Origin: Kosmotoga arenicorallina S304
GTDB taxonomy: Bacteria; Thermotogota; Thermotogae; Petrotogales; Kosmotogaceae
Assembly (NCBI RefSeq): GCF_001636545.1
Contig: NZ_JFHK01000003.1
Coordinates: forward strand, 1-64,000
DNA length: 64,000 nucleotides
Reading direction: 5' to 3'
Positions 33,079-42,636 of the stretch are shown piece by piece; the stretch's first letter is position 1; each line of letters starts with the position of its first letter. Below the pieces are notes generated by a model. That model saw only the letters and a program-made list of their open reading frames with translations. It made no database searches and had not been told where the DNA came from. Made by a program: the position numbers and the translations under genes.

Positions 33079-33699
33079 ATGCCAAAGAAAACCTTTTTTA
33101 ACTTGCCTCAAAGAAAGCGTGAAAGGATTATCAAAAGCGCATTGGACCTCTTTGCTTCAAACCCTTATCACGCGGTTAGCGTAAACCGCCTTGTTAAAGC
33201 AGCAGGTATTCCAAAAGGAAGCTTTTATCAGTATTTCCAAGATAAAAAAGACCTTTTTCATTATCTCATTCAGTTGATATATGTTGACAAAGTCAAAAGG
33301 CTTCGTGAGGTATTAACAAGCACTTCCAATCTCTTTGAAATTCTAAGGGCTATGACCTATGAAGCTGTGGAATTTGCAAGGGAAAATCCTGAATATACAG
33401 CCATTGCAAACAGACTAATGATAGACCCTGAACTCAAAAGAGAAATTCTACATGATTTTACGCAAGATGGCAATGGGTTCTTGGAAGAACTCATCCTTCG
33501 CAGCTATGAAAAAGGCGAGCTTGATACAGATCTTGAACCCGAAGTGCTCGCACGCATTATCACCTCTGTTTTTCAGGCAATGGGAGATTACATTTATGAA
33601 AAGTCAAGAGATCTAAGCGCAGAAAAATCGAAAGAGCTGTTCATTAAGGTAATTAACCTTCTCGAACACGGATTGAAAGGATGTGGGAAAGATGATTAA
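33079..33699 (+). CDS. TetR-family transcriptional regulator
   Basis: The 206-residue repressor has a helix-turn-helix at RERIIKSALDLFASNPYHAVSVNRLVKAAGIPKGSFYQYFQDKKDLF (residues about 12-58), which is typical of TetR. The C-terminal ligand domain is not assignable. GGAGGTG sets ATG 33079; an earlier in-frame ATG at 33049 lies inside the operator. It overlaps the following ABC ATPase gene by 8 bases. It probably represses its own exporter operon through the 30-bp palindrome and is released by a compound that the exporter removes. Confidence 0.92.
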   Translation: MPKKTFFNLPQRKRERIIKSALDLFASNPYHAVSVNRLVKAAGIPKGSFYQYFQDKKDLFHYLIQLIYVDKVKRLREVLTSTSNLFEILRAMTYEAVEFARENPEYTAIANRLMIDPELKREILHDFTQDGNGFLEELILRSYEKGELDTDLEPEVLARIITSVFQAMGDYIYEKSRDLSAEKSKELFIKVINLLEHGLKGCGKDD

Positions 33700-34546
33700 T
33701 GTTGAAAATCTCTTCTATTCTTACACTAATGATGAAAGATACGCGGTAGAAGGAATAAGTTTCCAGATCAATGAAGGCGAAATTTTCGGTTTTCTGGGCC
33801 CTAACGGAGCGGGAAAATCAACGACCCAGAAAATTCTAACGGGACTGCTTCCTGTCCAGAAGGGGAAAGTAGTAGTATCAGGCGAAGATATCAGGAAAGT
33901 TTCAGGAAGCTTTTACAACATGATCGGGGTTTCTTTTGAACAGCCAAATGTGTATATGAAGCTTACCGGATACGAAAATTTGAAGTTTTTTGCAAGCATG
34001 TTCGATGTGCCTACGGAAGACCCTTACGAATTGCTAAGGTTAGTCGGGCTCGAAGAGGCCGCTCACGATAAAACAAAGACGTACTCAAAAGGGATGCTTC
34101 AGAGGTTGGTTTTCGCGAGGTCTCTTATAAACCGCCCCAAAATATGGTTCCTCGATGAACCCGTATCGGGGCTTGACCCAGCCACCGCTTCGCAGATAAA
34201 GGAGCTCATCAAGCATAAAAAAGAGGAAGGGGTGACCATTTTTCTCACCACGCACAATATGCACGTGGCGGAAGAGCTTTGCGACAGGGTGGCATTTATC
34301 AATGCTGGCAAGATCGTCCTGATAGACACTCCGCGAAATTTGAAGCTTAGATACGGAAAAAAGCTCGTCGAAGTAGAATACAGGTCTGACGGTAAAATAG
34401 AAAGAGAGCTTCTTTCAATGACCGAAGCCGATGACATAGAGAGAATAAACAAACTCATAAGCTCGGGAAAAATGGAAACCATCCACAGCATGGAAGCCTC
34501 CCTTGAAGACATATTCATCAAGGTAACAGGCAGGGGGCTGGTATGA
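33692..34546 (+). CDS. ABC exporter ATP-binding protein
   Basis: The 284-residue ATPase has Walker A GFLGPNGAGKSTT near residue 38, a Q-loop (VSFEQPNVYMK), signature motif TYSKGMLQRLVFARSL, Walker B KIWFLDEPVSGLDP and H-loop LTTHNMHVAEELC. The C-terminal tail (VEVEYRSDGKIEREL) is of the DrrA/CcmA-like exporter group. It starts inside the end of the TetR gene at ATG 33692 and overlaps the next permease gene (ATGATG), so the operon is coupled. It powers the two ABC-2 permeases downstream. Confidence 0.93.
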   Translation: MINVENLFYSYTNDERYAVEGISFQINEGEIFGFLGPNGAGKSTTQKILTGLLPVQKGKVVVSGEDIRKVSGSFYNMIGVSFEQPNVYMKLTGYENLKFFASMFDVPTEDPYELLRLVGLEEAAHDKTKTYSKGMLQRLVFARSLINRPKIWFLDEPVSGLDPATASQIKELIKHKKEEGVTIFLTTHNMHVAEELCDRVAFINAGKIVLIDTPRNLKLRYGKKLVEVEYRSDGKIERELLSMTEADDIERINKLISSGKMETIHSMEASLEDIFIKVTGRGLV

Positions 34547-35562
34547 TGTTCAAACGCATTCTGGCTAATGTAATCAAGGATGTAAAGCTGGGCTGGCGCA
34601 GTTATTTTTTTCTGATAGTTATAGGTGTTGCCCTTGGTTATTTTCTGATTATTAGCTTTGTGTTGCCCGAAAGCGTCGAAGAAGGCCTTAAACTGGTTCT
34701 TTATGATGAAGCGGGCACCATTTATATCCCGCAATCTGAAAACCTTATCATTGCAGAAAACAGGGAAGATCTTGAAAACGAAATGGGGAAAGACTTCAAC
34801 ATAATCGGCGTAATAATCAAAGCATCAGGGGATCCGGGGGTAGAATTGGTTTTTCAGGGATATGAAAGCGAAAGGACAAAAGAAATCGTTAGGCTAATGC
34901 TTTCTAAACTGTTTACAGGCGATATAGGAATCGATGAAGATATCACCATGGAAACCCTTAATCCGGAGATTTCCATAAAAGTCCCTATGAACAAGTGGTT
35001 TCTTCCAGTGCTTCTCTTGATGGAAGCCGTCTTGCTGGGGGTAGTGCTTGTTTTTGCGATGTCTATCAGCGAAAAAACTGAAAAAACGCAGACAGCTTAC
35101 ATGGTCACCCCCGGCAGGGCTCTGGAAAACCTCATTGGAAAAATCGTTCTCTTTGAGATTCTCGGCTTGCTTTTCACTTATATTCTAACGCCTCTCGTGG
35201 TAGGAACCGATGCTAATTATCCGTTCCTCACTCTGGTAGTAATAGTTGGAAGCTTTTTTGCCACTTCCTTTGCGCTCATTTTCGCTACCTTTTACGACAA
35301 TATGTCCCAGGCGCTTTTTCCCATGATGGCCGCAGCTCTATTTTTCGCTTTGCCTGTGGTGAGTTATATCTTTCCAGCCTTTACGCCTATGGTTATCCGT
35401 TTGATACCAACATATCCTATCCTGATAACCTTAAAAGAAGCCGCTTTTCCGGGTTATGTAGGTTCATTAAGCTTGCCCCTTCTCCTGTATCCACTTGTTA
35501 TGGGAGCGATTTCGCTATGGCTGGCAACAGTGCTTTACCTAAAAAACGCGAGGAAAGGGTGA
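34543..35562 (+). CDS. ABC-2 type exporter permease (first subunit)
   Basis: The 339-residue membrane protein has one N-terminal helix (SYFFLIVIGVALGYFLIISFVL), a soluble extracytoplasmic region of about 120 residues, and five or six helices in the C-terminal half. KTEKTQTAYMVTPGRALENLIGKIVLF resembles the ABC-2 coupling region, where ATPase contacts occur just before a helix. The start overlaps the ATPase stop; ATG 34543 and ATG 34546 are both possible. It likely forms a heterodimer with the next gene's product. The exported compound is unknown. Confidence 0.83.
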   Translation: MMFKRILANVIKDVKLGWRSYFFLIVIGVALGYFLIISFVLPESVEEGLKLVLYDEAGTIYIPQSENLIIAENREDLENEMGKDFNIIGVIIKASGDPGVELVFQGYESERTKEIVRLMLSKLFTGDIGIDEDITMETLNPEISIKVPMNKWFLPVLLLMEAVLLGVVLVFAMSISEKTEKTQTAYMVTPGRALENLIGKIVLFEILGLLFTYILTPLVVGTDANYPFLTLVVIVGSFFATSFALIFATFYDNMSQALFPMMAAALFFALPVVSYIFPAFTPMVIRLIPTYPILITLKEAAFPGYVGSLSLPLLLYPLVMGAISLWLATVLYLKNARKG

Positions 35563-35571
35563 GAGAGGATT

Positions 35572-36570
35572 ATGAAAAGGTTAATAAGGATCTTTGAGCG
35601 AGATTTGAAGAACAGCGTCAGGGACAGTATGCTCCTTTATATCTTAATTGCTCCTATATTGCTCGCGGTGTTGCTCAGGGCTTTTATTCCCGCTGTAAGA
35701 GACCTATCCATAGAATTTGGCGCGGTTGAGCCCCTGAACCAGACACTTGTGGAAAGAATCGAAAAATTTGCCCCGGTCACCTTTTTTAGCAGTACCGGAA
35801 AACTTATGGAACGCATTGAAGGGTATGATGATTTTCTTGGTATTCGCATGGAAAAAGGAAAACTGATACTCATTGCCCAGGGAAACGAACCCGAAGAATA
35901 TCTTTCTCTTGCATCGGAGATATTATCCTATTCCCTTAATCCATCAGGGAAGCTTTTATCTTTTACCGAAAGCGAACTTGGAAGAAAGCTCCCTCCTCTT
36001 TCCTTATATGGCTTTGTCCTGGTTATAATAGGGTCATTCCTTTTTGGAGGTATGATTATAGGTTTTAATATTATAGAGGAAAAAGAGGAAGAAACGCTGA
36101 AAGCACTTCAGGTAACGCCTATGGGCACTTTGGATTTCATCGCCGGTAGAAGTTTGATAGGCTTTTTAGCACCTATTTTTCACGCTTTTGTGGTAGTGTG
36201 GATACTTGGGATTTCTGAATTTAACCCACTGATGCTTTTTATACTCACTATCTCTGGTTCTGTGATAGGAGTAGTCTTTGGATTCTGGATTGGAGTCATC
36301 AGCACTAACCAGATGAATGGCATAGCGAACATGAAAATAAGCTTTTCCGTGCTTGTGCTTCCGGTATTTCTCGCTATGACTTTACCCGAAAAGAGCCACA
36401 TTTTTCTGTATTGGGCTCCTACATACTGGACCTTCATTTCGGTGAAAAACCTGCTGCTGCAGTTGCAAACCTGGCCCGGCCTGTTAAAAGATATCACTTT
36501 AATCATAGCCACTTCCATGCTTTTTGTCCTGGCAACCTTTAAAAAAATAAAAGCAGGTCTTTTATCTTAG
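35572..36570 (+). CDS. ABC-2 type exporter permease (second subunit)
   Basis: The 332-residue protein has the same plan as its neighbour: one N-terminal helix, a soluble loop of about 120 residues, and a C-terminal six-helix domain. IIEEKEEETLKALQVTPMGTLDFIAGRSLIG is the typical ABC-2 coupling segment (EEKE..TL..L...P). GAGAGGATT precedes ATG 35572. It is the last gene of the TetR-controlled exporter operon. No clear terminator follows. Confidence 0.85.
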   Translation: MKRLIRIFERDLKNSVRDSMLLYILIAPILLAVLLRAFIPAVRDLSIEFGAVEPLNQTLVERIEKFAPVTFFSSTGKLMERIEGYDDFLGIRMEKGKLILIAQGNEPEEYLSLASEILSYSLNPSGKLLSFTESELGRKLPPLSLYGFVLVIIGSFLFGGMIIGFNIIEEKEEETLKALQVTPMGTLDFIAGRSLIGFLAPIFHAFVVVWILGISEFNPLMLFILTISGSVIGVVFGFWIGVISTNQMNGIANMKISFSVLVLPVFLAMTLPEKSHIFLYWAPTYWTFISVKNLLLQLQTWPGLLKDITLIIATSMLFVLATFKKIKAGLLS

Positions 36571-36760
36571 GCGATTGAAATAAATTTATGTTTAAACAAT
36601 TAAAATACATTAATTGTTCATTGCATTCGTGCAACAAATTGCCGTTGGCTGTTTTTCGGGGAGTTGTTTGTTATAAAATTCATATGATGAATCATATCAA
36701 TAGTTTGATACGAAAATCTATACCATATATTAAAAACAAGCAATGGGGAGGAGTAATTAC

Positions 36761-39451
36761 GTGGAGAGAAAATTTCACAAAGATAGCTCACAAAATCCTT
36801 CCAAAGGCTTTGCTCCGAAGAATGATATATCCCAAAGCGAGTTCTCTGATTACAAAAATATGCTGAAAAGCCCCGAAAAATTCTACCGACTCGTTCACGA
36901 TGCGATAGACCTTTCTCTTTTTGAGCTTGAACTTCCAGAAGGCAGAATTTCCATTACGCCGGATCTTTTCAGAAAATGTGGGTACAACTATGGGGAGATC
37001 CCAGAAGATCTTGATTCTTTAAAAAAACTCATTCACCCAAAAGAAATCCCGTTGATAGATAAAACTATCGAAGAGCTTCAAAATGGCAAACCCAGCGCAC
37101 GAATTGAAGTGAGGTTCAAAGCCCGTGACAATTCCTGGAGATGGTCAAGGGTTTTTCTTTGGGTGGAGAAAAGAGATCCATCCAGCAATTCATTAAAGCT
37201 GGAAGGTATAATTCTTGATATCACACCTTTGAAAGAAAGAGAAAAACTTCTGGAAGCCAGAGAAAGATATATCCAAAGCATGCTCAATGCGCTTCCAGAT
37301 ATGATGTTTGTAATTTCAAAAGAAGGAGTTTACCTTGATTTCAGAGTAATCGAAAGCTCGAAACTTGCCTTCTCTCCGGACGAAATAGTTGGAAGCAAGA
37401 TAGACGATGCAGGTTTTTTCCTGGATGATCTCAAAAAGTTGAAAAGTGCGATTAGCAGGGCATGTGAAACCGGGGAACTGCAAATTGTGGATTACTGGCT
37501 AACGACCAAAGCTGGCAAAGGATATTATGAAGCCAGGATAAGCCCAATTGATAATCGAAAAGTTCTTTTAATAGTGAGAGACTTTACCCAGCAAAAAAAA
37601 GCCCAACAAAAGCTCGCAAAATTGAACAAGCTTAGAAAGCTCATTATCGAAAGTATAAACGACACGTTGTCAGCTCCTGTGGAAGCGAATCCTTATCAGC
37701 TTTTTCTGGAAAAGATGTTCGCCACCATTCCGGAAATTGGTAAAGCAACGCTGTTTCTAAAGAAAGATGAAAAGCTCGAAATCGTTGCTTCTACCAGTAT
37801 TAAAAAAGCTGTGGGCCTATCTTTGCCTTATGAGGTTTCAAATGCCTACAATGGCATTGAACCGGCAATGTTTGAGTTCGCTGAAATAGAGCGTTATTTA
37901 CCGTATGGCTTCACTTCAACTCTCAAAAGCAAAGGACTCGTGCCTGCTGAAAAGCTTTTACTAGTTCCCATATTAACTGAAGGGAACAGGGTAGGCTTCC
38001 TTGTCCGGCGAACGAAAAAAGGAGAAGCGCTCGACGAAGAGTTGAAAGAGATTCTTGTTCTCATCTCATCACAGATCTCGACGATTTATAAAAGGCTTCA
38101 ACTGGAGGAAAATCTCAGAAAAGAACAAAAAAAATACAAGTACCTGGCTACTCACGACATCTTAACAAGGTTGCCTAACCGAAGAAAGCTGGAAGAGCGT
38201 TTTGAAAGGCTAAAGCTTTCCCATGGCCGTTTTGCTTTTGTATATCTCTCTTTAACCAAATTCAGGAGGATAAATGGAGCCTTTGGCCACATGTTTGGAG
38301 ACGCCATCCTTGTAGATGTTGCCGAAAGGCTTGTAAAACTCTTTGGCAGCAAAAAAAGAATTTGCCGGCTGGAAGGAGCCAATTTTTTCTTGATGTTCCC
38401 AATAACCAGCAGAAAACAAATAGAGGAAATCACCAAAAAAATAAAAACAGCCTTTGCCATACCTTTCAGAATCATGGACATAGGAATAACACTGAACCCT
38501 TTTATGGGAATTGCTTTATATCCTGAAAATGGCTTATCTTTCGCAGAACTCATTCAAAACGCTGAGATAGCAGCCCATACAGCCGAAAAAGAGGGAAAGG
38601 AGCTTTTCTATTTCGATGAATCAGCGGGTATTGATTTAAGCCGAAGAATCTTCATTGAACAGGAGTTAAGAAGAGTATTGAACGGTGAAGAACAAGGGCT
38701 TGCTCTTAATTATCAGCCAATAGTGAACCTTACCACGGGTAAAGTAGCATCTCTTGAAGCCCTCACAAGATGGAACCATCCAGAAGCCGGATATATTAGT
38801 CCTGACGTTTTCATAGAGATCGCGGAAGAATCCGGCTTGATACACTTGCTTGGCAAAAAAGTGCTTGATATAGCCTGCGGACAGGCAAGAAAGTGGCTCG
38901 AAAAAGGGATACAGGTTCCTATATTCATCAACCTCTCTGCACTGGAGCTTCATAGAGATGATATCGTCTCACAGATAAGCAAAAGCCTTGAGAAGTACAA
39001 TATACCGGGAACCACGTTGGGCATAGAGGTTACCGAGAGTGCTCTGGTAAAAGATCCTGAAAGCGCGATCCGAAAAATAGAAGCGTTGAGGAAAATGGGG
39101 GTATCAATTGCAATTGACGATTTCGGTACAGGTTATTCTTCCCTTAATTATCTCAGGTTTATGTCTATAAACCATCTGAAAATTGATTTGTCCTTTGTAA
39201 ACGATCTTAAAGAGAAAATCAAAGACAGTTCTAAAACAGTTACCATTATCAAATCAATCATTGCCCTTGCCAACAGCCTTGGCTTTTCTGTTGTGGCAGA
39301 AGGTATTGAAACAGATTTCCAAAGGCAGTTCCTCAAAAAGCTCGGTTGTGATTACGGGCAGGGTTATCTATTCTGCAAACCCGCTGAGGCAAGAGCAATA
39401 GAAAAACTCCTCACAAATGAATTTCGTTCAGAAAACCCGATAATTTCCTGA
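36761..39451 (+). CDS. c-di-GMP phosphodiesterase with PAS-PAS-GAF, degenerate GGDEF and intact EAL domains
   Basis: The 896-residue protein seems cytoplasmic, with no membrane segment. PAS domains lie at about 45-165 and 170-285 (SMLNALPDMMFVISKEGVYLDFR), followed by a GAF-like region at about 290-450. The GGDEF domain (455-620) has RLEGANFFLMF where the catalytic GGDEF should be, so it should not make c-di-GMP. The EAL domain (635-890) is intact: EALTRWNHPEAGYISPDVFIEIAEESG, FINLSALEL, IEVTESAL, AIDDFGTGYSSL, LKID, VVAEGIET and QGYLFCKP. It should hydrolyse c-di-GMP in response to PAS/GAF signals. GGGAGGAG sets GTG 36761; ATG 36743 overlaps that site and is less likely. Confidence 0.92.
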   Translation: MERKFHKDSSQNPSKGFAPKNDISQSEFSDYKNMLKSPEKFYRLVHDAIDLSLFELELPEGRISITPDLFRKCGYNYGEIPEDLDSLKKLIHPKEIPLIDKTIEELQNGKPSARIEVRFKARDNSWRWSRVFLWVEKRDPSSNSLKLEGIILDITPLKEREKLLEARERYIQSMLNALPDMMFVISKEGVYLDFRVIESSKLAFSPDEIVGSKIDDAGFFLDDLKKLKSAISRACETGELQIVDYWLTTKAGKGYYEARISPIDNRKVLLIVRDFTQQKKAQQKLAKLNKLRKLIIESINDTLSAPVEANPYQLFLEKMFATIPEIGKATLFLKKDEKLEIVASTSIKKAVGLSLPYEVSNAYNGIEPAMFEFAEIERYLPYGFTSTLKSKGLVPAEKLLLVPILTEGNRVGFLVRRTKKGEALDEELKEILVLISSQISTIYKRLQLEENLRKEQKKYKYLATHDILTRLPNRRKLEERFERLKLSHGRFAFVYLSLTKFRRINGAFGHMFGDAILVDVAERLVKLFGSKKRICRLEGANFFLMFPITSRKQIEEITKKIKTAFAIPFRIMDIGITLNPFMGIALYPENGLSFAELIQNAEIAAHTAEKEGKELFYFDESAGIDLSRRIFIEQELRRVLNGEEQGLALNYQPIVNLTTGKVASLEALTRWNHPEAGYISPDVFIEIAEESGLIHLLGKKVLDIACGQARKWLEKGIQVPIFINLSALELHRDDIVSQISKSLEKYNIPGTTLGIEVTESALVKDPESAIRKIEALRKMGVSIAIDDFGTGYSSLNYLRFMSINHLKIDLSFVNDLKEKIKDSSKTVTIIKSIIALANSLGFSVVAEGIETDFQRQFLKKLGCDYGQGYLFCKPAEARAIEKLLTNEFRSENPIIS

Positions 39452-39481
39452 ACTTCCTGTGCCCTTCCAGATTGTTCAAAC

Positions 39482-40291
39482 TTACTCAGGCGAAGTTACT
39501 ATCAACTCGTTCTTATAGCTTTTCGCAGATCTCATTCCATCCTGTTCAGAAAGGAGTACAAGCTCAAGCTCATATTCGCCCTCTAAAAGCTCGGGAAGTT
39601 TAAGCATTACGGCAGGATAGGTCAGTACCTGTGTTACAAAAGCACCCTTTGGCGGATAGGTTAGCGTTGCTTCCATGGTGATCTTATGCTTATACAGGTT
39701 CACTTTTCCAACCTCAAGAGAATAGCCACCGGTAGGTTTTTCGCCAGCTGAAACTATCAGAAATATTCTGTTTCCCGGAAGCTTTTCAGAGAAATCCCAG
39801 CTATTACCTTCAACCGAAACTGGAAAAACGCCTGCTTCCTTTATGGCATCAATGGGAAATTTAACAACTTCAAAGGGAAGCTTTACGCTCACAAGCTCTG
39901 ATATATCCACCAAAACCCCCATCACTTCAACGGTCTTAATGTCCTTGGAAAGCAAAAGCAATCGAGGTTCTAAAGTTAGATAGCTGCCATTTCTTTTCAG
40001 AGATAGCGTTTTCTCAAAATTCGTATCCCGCCCTACCAATTTCAGCGTGGTTTCTCCACTGTGAATTTCGGAGTTGGGTAAAAAAAGCCAGCCTTTGAGA
40101 ATAAAAACATACAAGTTTTCTTCCGGACATGATAAATCAAGGATCTGGATGTTCGCGGTTCTCGAGCCAAAATGTTCATAAAGGCTGTCATCGCATGGCA
40201 TTTTCACGGGCATAACTATTACCCCTTCGACAGCTTGCACTCCCATCGATATCAGAAGCAAAAGCAATGAAAAAAGAACTGTTCTTTTCAT
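39482..40291 (-). CDS. Secreted protein with a PrcB-like C-terminal domain
   Basis: The 269-residue protein has a signal peptide (VLFSLLLLLISMGVQAVEG). The C-terminal half contains RIFLIVSAGEKPTGGYSLEVGKVNLYKH, the AGxxPTGGYS signature of the PrcB C-terminal domain, named for a treponemal protease partner. The N-terminal half is beta-rich and unassigned. It follows the PAF-acetylhydrolase-like gene by four bases and ends the minus-strand hydrolase cluster. The function is unknown; partnership with a protease is only an analogy. Confidence 0.6.
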   Translation of the reverse strand: MKRTVLFSLLLLLISMGVQAVEGVIVMPVKMPCDDSLYEHFGSRTANIQILDLSCPEENLYVFILKGWLFLPNSEIHSGETTLKLVGRDTNFEKTLSLKRNGSYLTLEPRLLLLSKDIKTVEVMGVLVDISELVSVKLPFEVVKFPIDAIKEAGVFPVSVEGNSWDFSEKLPGNRIFLIVSAGEKPTGGYSLEVGKVNLYKHKITMEATLTYPPKGAFVTQVLTYPAVMLKLPELLEGEYELELVLLSEQDGMRSAKSYKNELIVTSPE

Positions 40292-40295
40292 ATGG

Positions 40296-41486
40296 TCACC
40301 TCGAGATTTTGAGTTCCAATTCAGGGGTCTCTTCCACGATCTGAATCAGTGGTGAAATTGGTTCTCCAAAGAACACAGAATTCAAGAAATACAGTTCGGC
40401 AAGGTCTATCAGATGAAGGGCGTTCTTTTTGTTCATGAATTTTCCAGTTTCCCCGAAGAAATATGAAAGCGGGGATAGTTGCCTGACCATGGCAAAATCC
40501 ACGTGCTTTGTCCCCTGTACACTCATGTAATATGACGGCGAATTTGTGTTCTCATGAATCATGGCAATTTTTTCATGCCTTGGACCCGCTGTTCCCCACT
40601 CTTCAGACTCGATTAAAAAAACGGGCATAGAAAGGCCATTTTCAAGCTCTTCAGGAGGAAACGGTGTAGTGGTGGGATCAGCAAGTATTACTGCAGATAA
40701 CCTATTCCCATAATTTAGAGCGTATTCCAGCGCGACAGCACCGCCACCCGAGTGTCCATAAAGAGTAACGCGGTTAAGATCTATTTTGCCGTAAAATTCT
40801 GATGTTCCATCGTTGTCTAATTCTTGCAACAGTGTAAAGATATAGTCAATGTCTTTTGCGAGATATGAGGCAAGGAGATCCACAGCTTCTTCCATGCTCA
40901 TATTTGTAAGTTTCTCTGGCAGATCGGTTCCTAAGAAGTAGTAAGTACTCCCATCTGAGAAAGTCACAACTGTGCACGCTCCTGGATGCTCTACCGCTAC
41001 GACAAGATATCCATAGCTCGCGAGAAGTTCAGCCAGAGAGGTATGCAGTTCACTTATAGAAGACCAGCCGGGCAAAATTATGATAACAGGGTATTTTTCA
41101 TCGAGTTTAGCAGGCTTTGCATTAATATAAGAATTTGCCTTCACCTGATATAAGTGCTTAAAAAGGACTGCCGGATAGCCGGCTACAATTTCAAAGCCTT
41201 CATAAAGGCGAGGGTCATTGTCTATCCAGCTTTTCCTTTTGCATCCAGTTATATCTCCAGCTGGATACCACATATCCAACCTGATTTTATCGGCGTCCTT
41301 GTAATTTATTTCTTCGACGGCGATGGGAGATGGATTGGTAATTTCGAATGTTCTGAAGCCAACATTATTTGGACCGTCAGGTGGTGCTATGGGTGAAATC
41401 GGAAAAAGATATATCAAAATGGCAAAAATGATCGAAGACAATCCGATCAATAAGGCAGGTGAAACCCCTCCAGTATTTCTATTCAT
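40296..41486 (-). CDS. Alpha/beta hydrolase, PAF-acetylhydrolase-like, membrane-anchored
   Basis: The 396-residue protein starts with one membrane helix (PALLIGLSSIIFAILIYLFPI), so the enzyme probably faces outside. EINYKDADKIRLDMWYPAGDITG and YPVIIILPGWSS fit the PAF-acetylhydrolase/dienelactone-hydrolase group. The nucleophile elbow is LYGHSGGGAVALEYAL near residue 243. The oxyanion region, an aspartate and the late histidine (QGTKHVDFAMV) are also visible. ATG 41486 follows GGAGGG. The gene start is 20 bases from the CapA-like stop. It is probably a lipase or esterase; the substrate is unknown. Confidence 0.75.
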   Translation of the reverse strand: MNRNTGGVSPALLIGLSSIIFAILIYLFPISPIAPPDGPNNVGFRTFEITNPSPIAVEEINYKDADKIRLDMWYPAGDITGCKRKSWIDNDPRLYEGFEIVAGYPAVLFKHLYQVKANSYINAKPAKLDEKYPVIIILPGWSSISELHTSLAELLASYGYLVVAVEHPGACTVVTFSDGSTYYFLGTDLPEKLTNMSMEEAVDLLASYLAKDIDYIFTLLQELDNDGTSEFYGKIDLNRVTLYGHSGGGAVALEYALNYGNRLSAVILADPTTTPFPPEELENGLSMPVFLIESEEWGTAGPRHEKIAMIHENTNSPSYYMSVQGTKHVDFAMVRQLSPLSYFFGETGKFMNKKNALHLIDLAELYFLNSVFFGEPISPLIQIVEETPELELKISR

Positions 41487-41505
41487 CTGATTCCCTCCAT
41501 AATGC

Positions 41506-42618
41506 CTACCATGAAGAGCATCTCTTAAAAGAAGCAGGAACATAAACGTTTTCTTCGACATTAATCATAGGCAAGCAACGTCCTTTTTCAAGCAAAAATG
41601 GATATACTTCAATTCCTATCGCTTTTCCCTGAGAATCAAGAAAAACCTTGGCTGCGGCTGTAGTGCGGGTGTATGACTGTTTCATTCCTGTGATCCAGTT
41701 TCCGAGAGAATAAAAAATCAAACCTGTATGTCCCTTTTTATCCATATAATGTTCAAAATCTTGAAGAACATGTGGGTGGTGGCCAACTATCATATCAGCA
41801 CCCGCTTCAACAAGCTTATGAGCAATAAATATCTGGTTATCCGTAGGAGTGAACTCATACTCAAAGCCCCAGTGAAGAACGACTATAACGATATCCGCTT
41901 GCTCATTCATTTCCTGAATCAGTGAAATCAGGGGGGCGATTTCATCTTCAATATTCCAAGGACGGTTAAGCCTTATTTTGTTGACAATCCAGTCTCCCGC
42001 ATCTTCCATAGCATTTGTGGAATAAGTAAACCCGGTCACTGCTATCTTAACACCATTACGTTCCAAAACAATGTATTTTTTTGAGTTCAACTCAACGCCC
42101 ACGAAAGGGATTTTGTGCGCATTTAAGAGTTCAATCGTTGAGTATAATCCTTCCATACCCTGGTCAAGACAATGGTTATTGGCTATATTCAGCAAATCTG
42201 GCTGCAAAGGCATAACCGCTTTTTCGAAAAATTCCACAGTACCATTAAAGTGAGGAAAACCTGATGGAGGTTTTGAAGAGTTTACCGGAAATTCCAGATT
42301 GGCTATTGTAAAGTCTGACTCTTTTAATCTCTCAGGATATTCCTGGTATATCTCATCCTTTATATTTACGGTAAACATGATATCGCCTAAAAGCGTGAAG
42401 CTAATCGGAGTAGAGTCTCTCGAAGGATTTTCCTTAATAAGGTAGTTAGAAAATTCTTCGGGAAGTTTACCAACCACAGGCCCAAAAGAGAGTTTATAGA
42501 TATACGAAAGAACATCCGCAACAGTGAAGTGCTCAAGGCTACCTTCCCTTGGAAGGGTACACCCGGAGAGAGTAAACATTAAGATTAAAATTACAAGTAT
42601 TAATGTGAAACTCTTCAT
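41506..42618 (-). CDS. CapA-family metallophosphatase-like lipoprotein
   Basis: The 370-residue protein has a lipoprotein signal with lipobox LSGC. The CapA/PgsA (PGA_cap) domain begins at SFTLLGDIMFTVNIKDE. Metal-site motifs follow: FTIANLEFPVN, LNIANNHCLDQGMEGL and VVLHWGFEYEFTPTDNQ. GADMIVGHHPHVLQ gives the terminal histidines. CapA proteins are linked to poly-gamma-glutamate or capsule work, but many members have no known substrate. The neighbours are hydrolases and there is no PgsB/C, so a poly-glutamate role is not supported here. Confidence 0.82.
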   Translation of the reverse strand: MKSFTLILVILILMFTLSGCTLPREGSLEHFTVADVLSYIYKLSFGPVVGKLPEEFSNYLIKENPSRDSTPISFTLLGDIMFTVNIKDEIYQEYPERLKESDFTIANLEFPVNSSKPPSGFPHFNGTVEFFEKAVMPLQPDLLNIANNHCLDQGMEGLYSTIELLNAHKIPFVGVELNSKKYIVLERNGVKIAVTGFTYSTNAMEDAGDWIVNKIRLNRPWNIEDEIAPLISLIQEMNEQADIVIVVLHWGFEYEFTPTDNQIFIAHKLVEAGADMIVGHHPHVLQDFEHYMDKKGHTGLIFYSLGNWITGMKQSYTRTTAAAKVFLDSQGKAIGIEVYPFLLEKGRCLPMINVEENVYVPASFKRCSSW

Positions 42619-42636
42619 ATTCCCCTCCTTTTCAGC

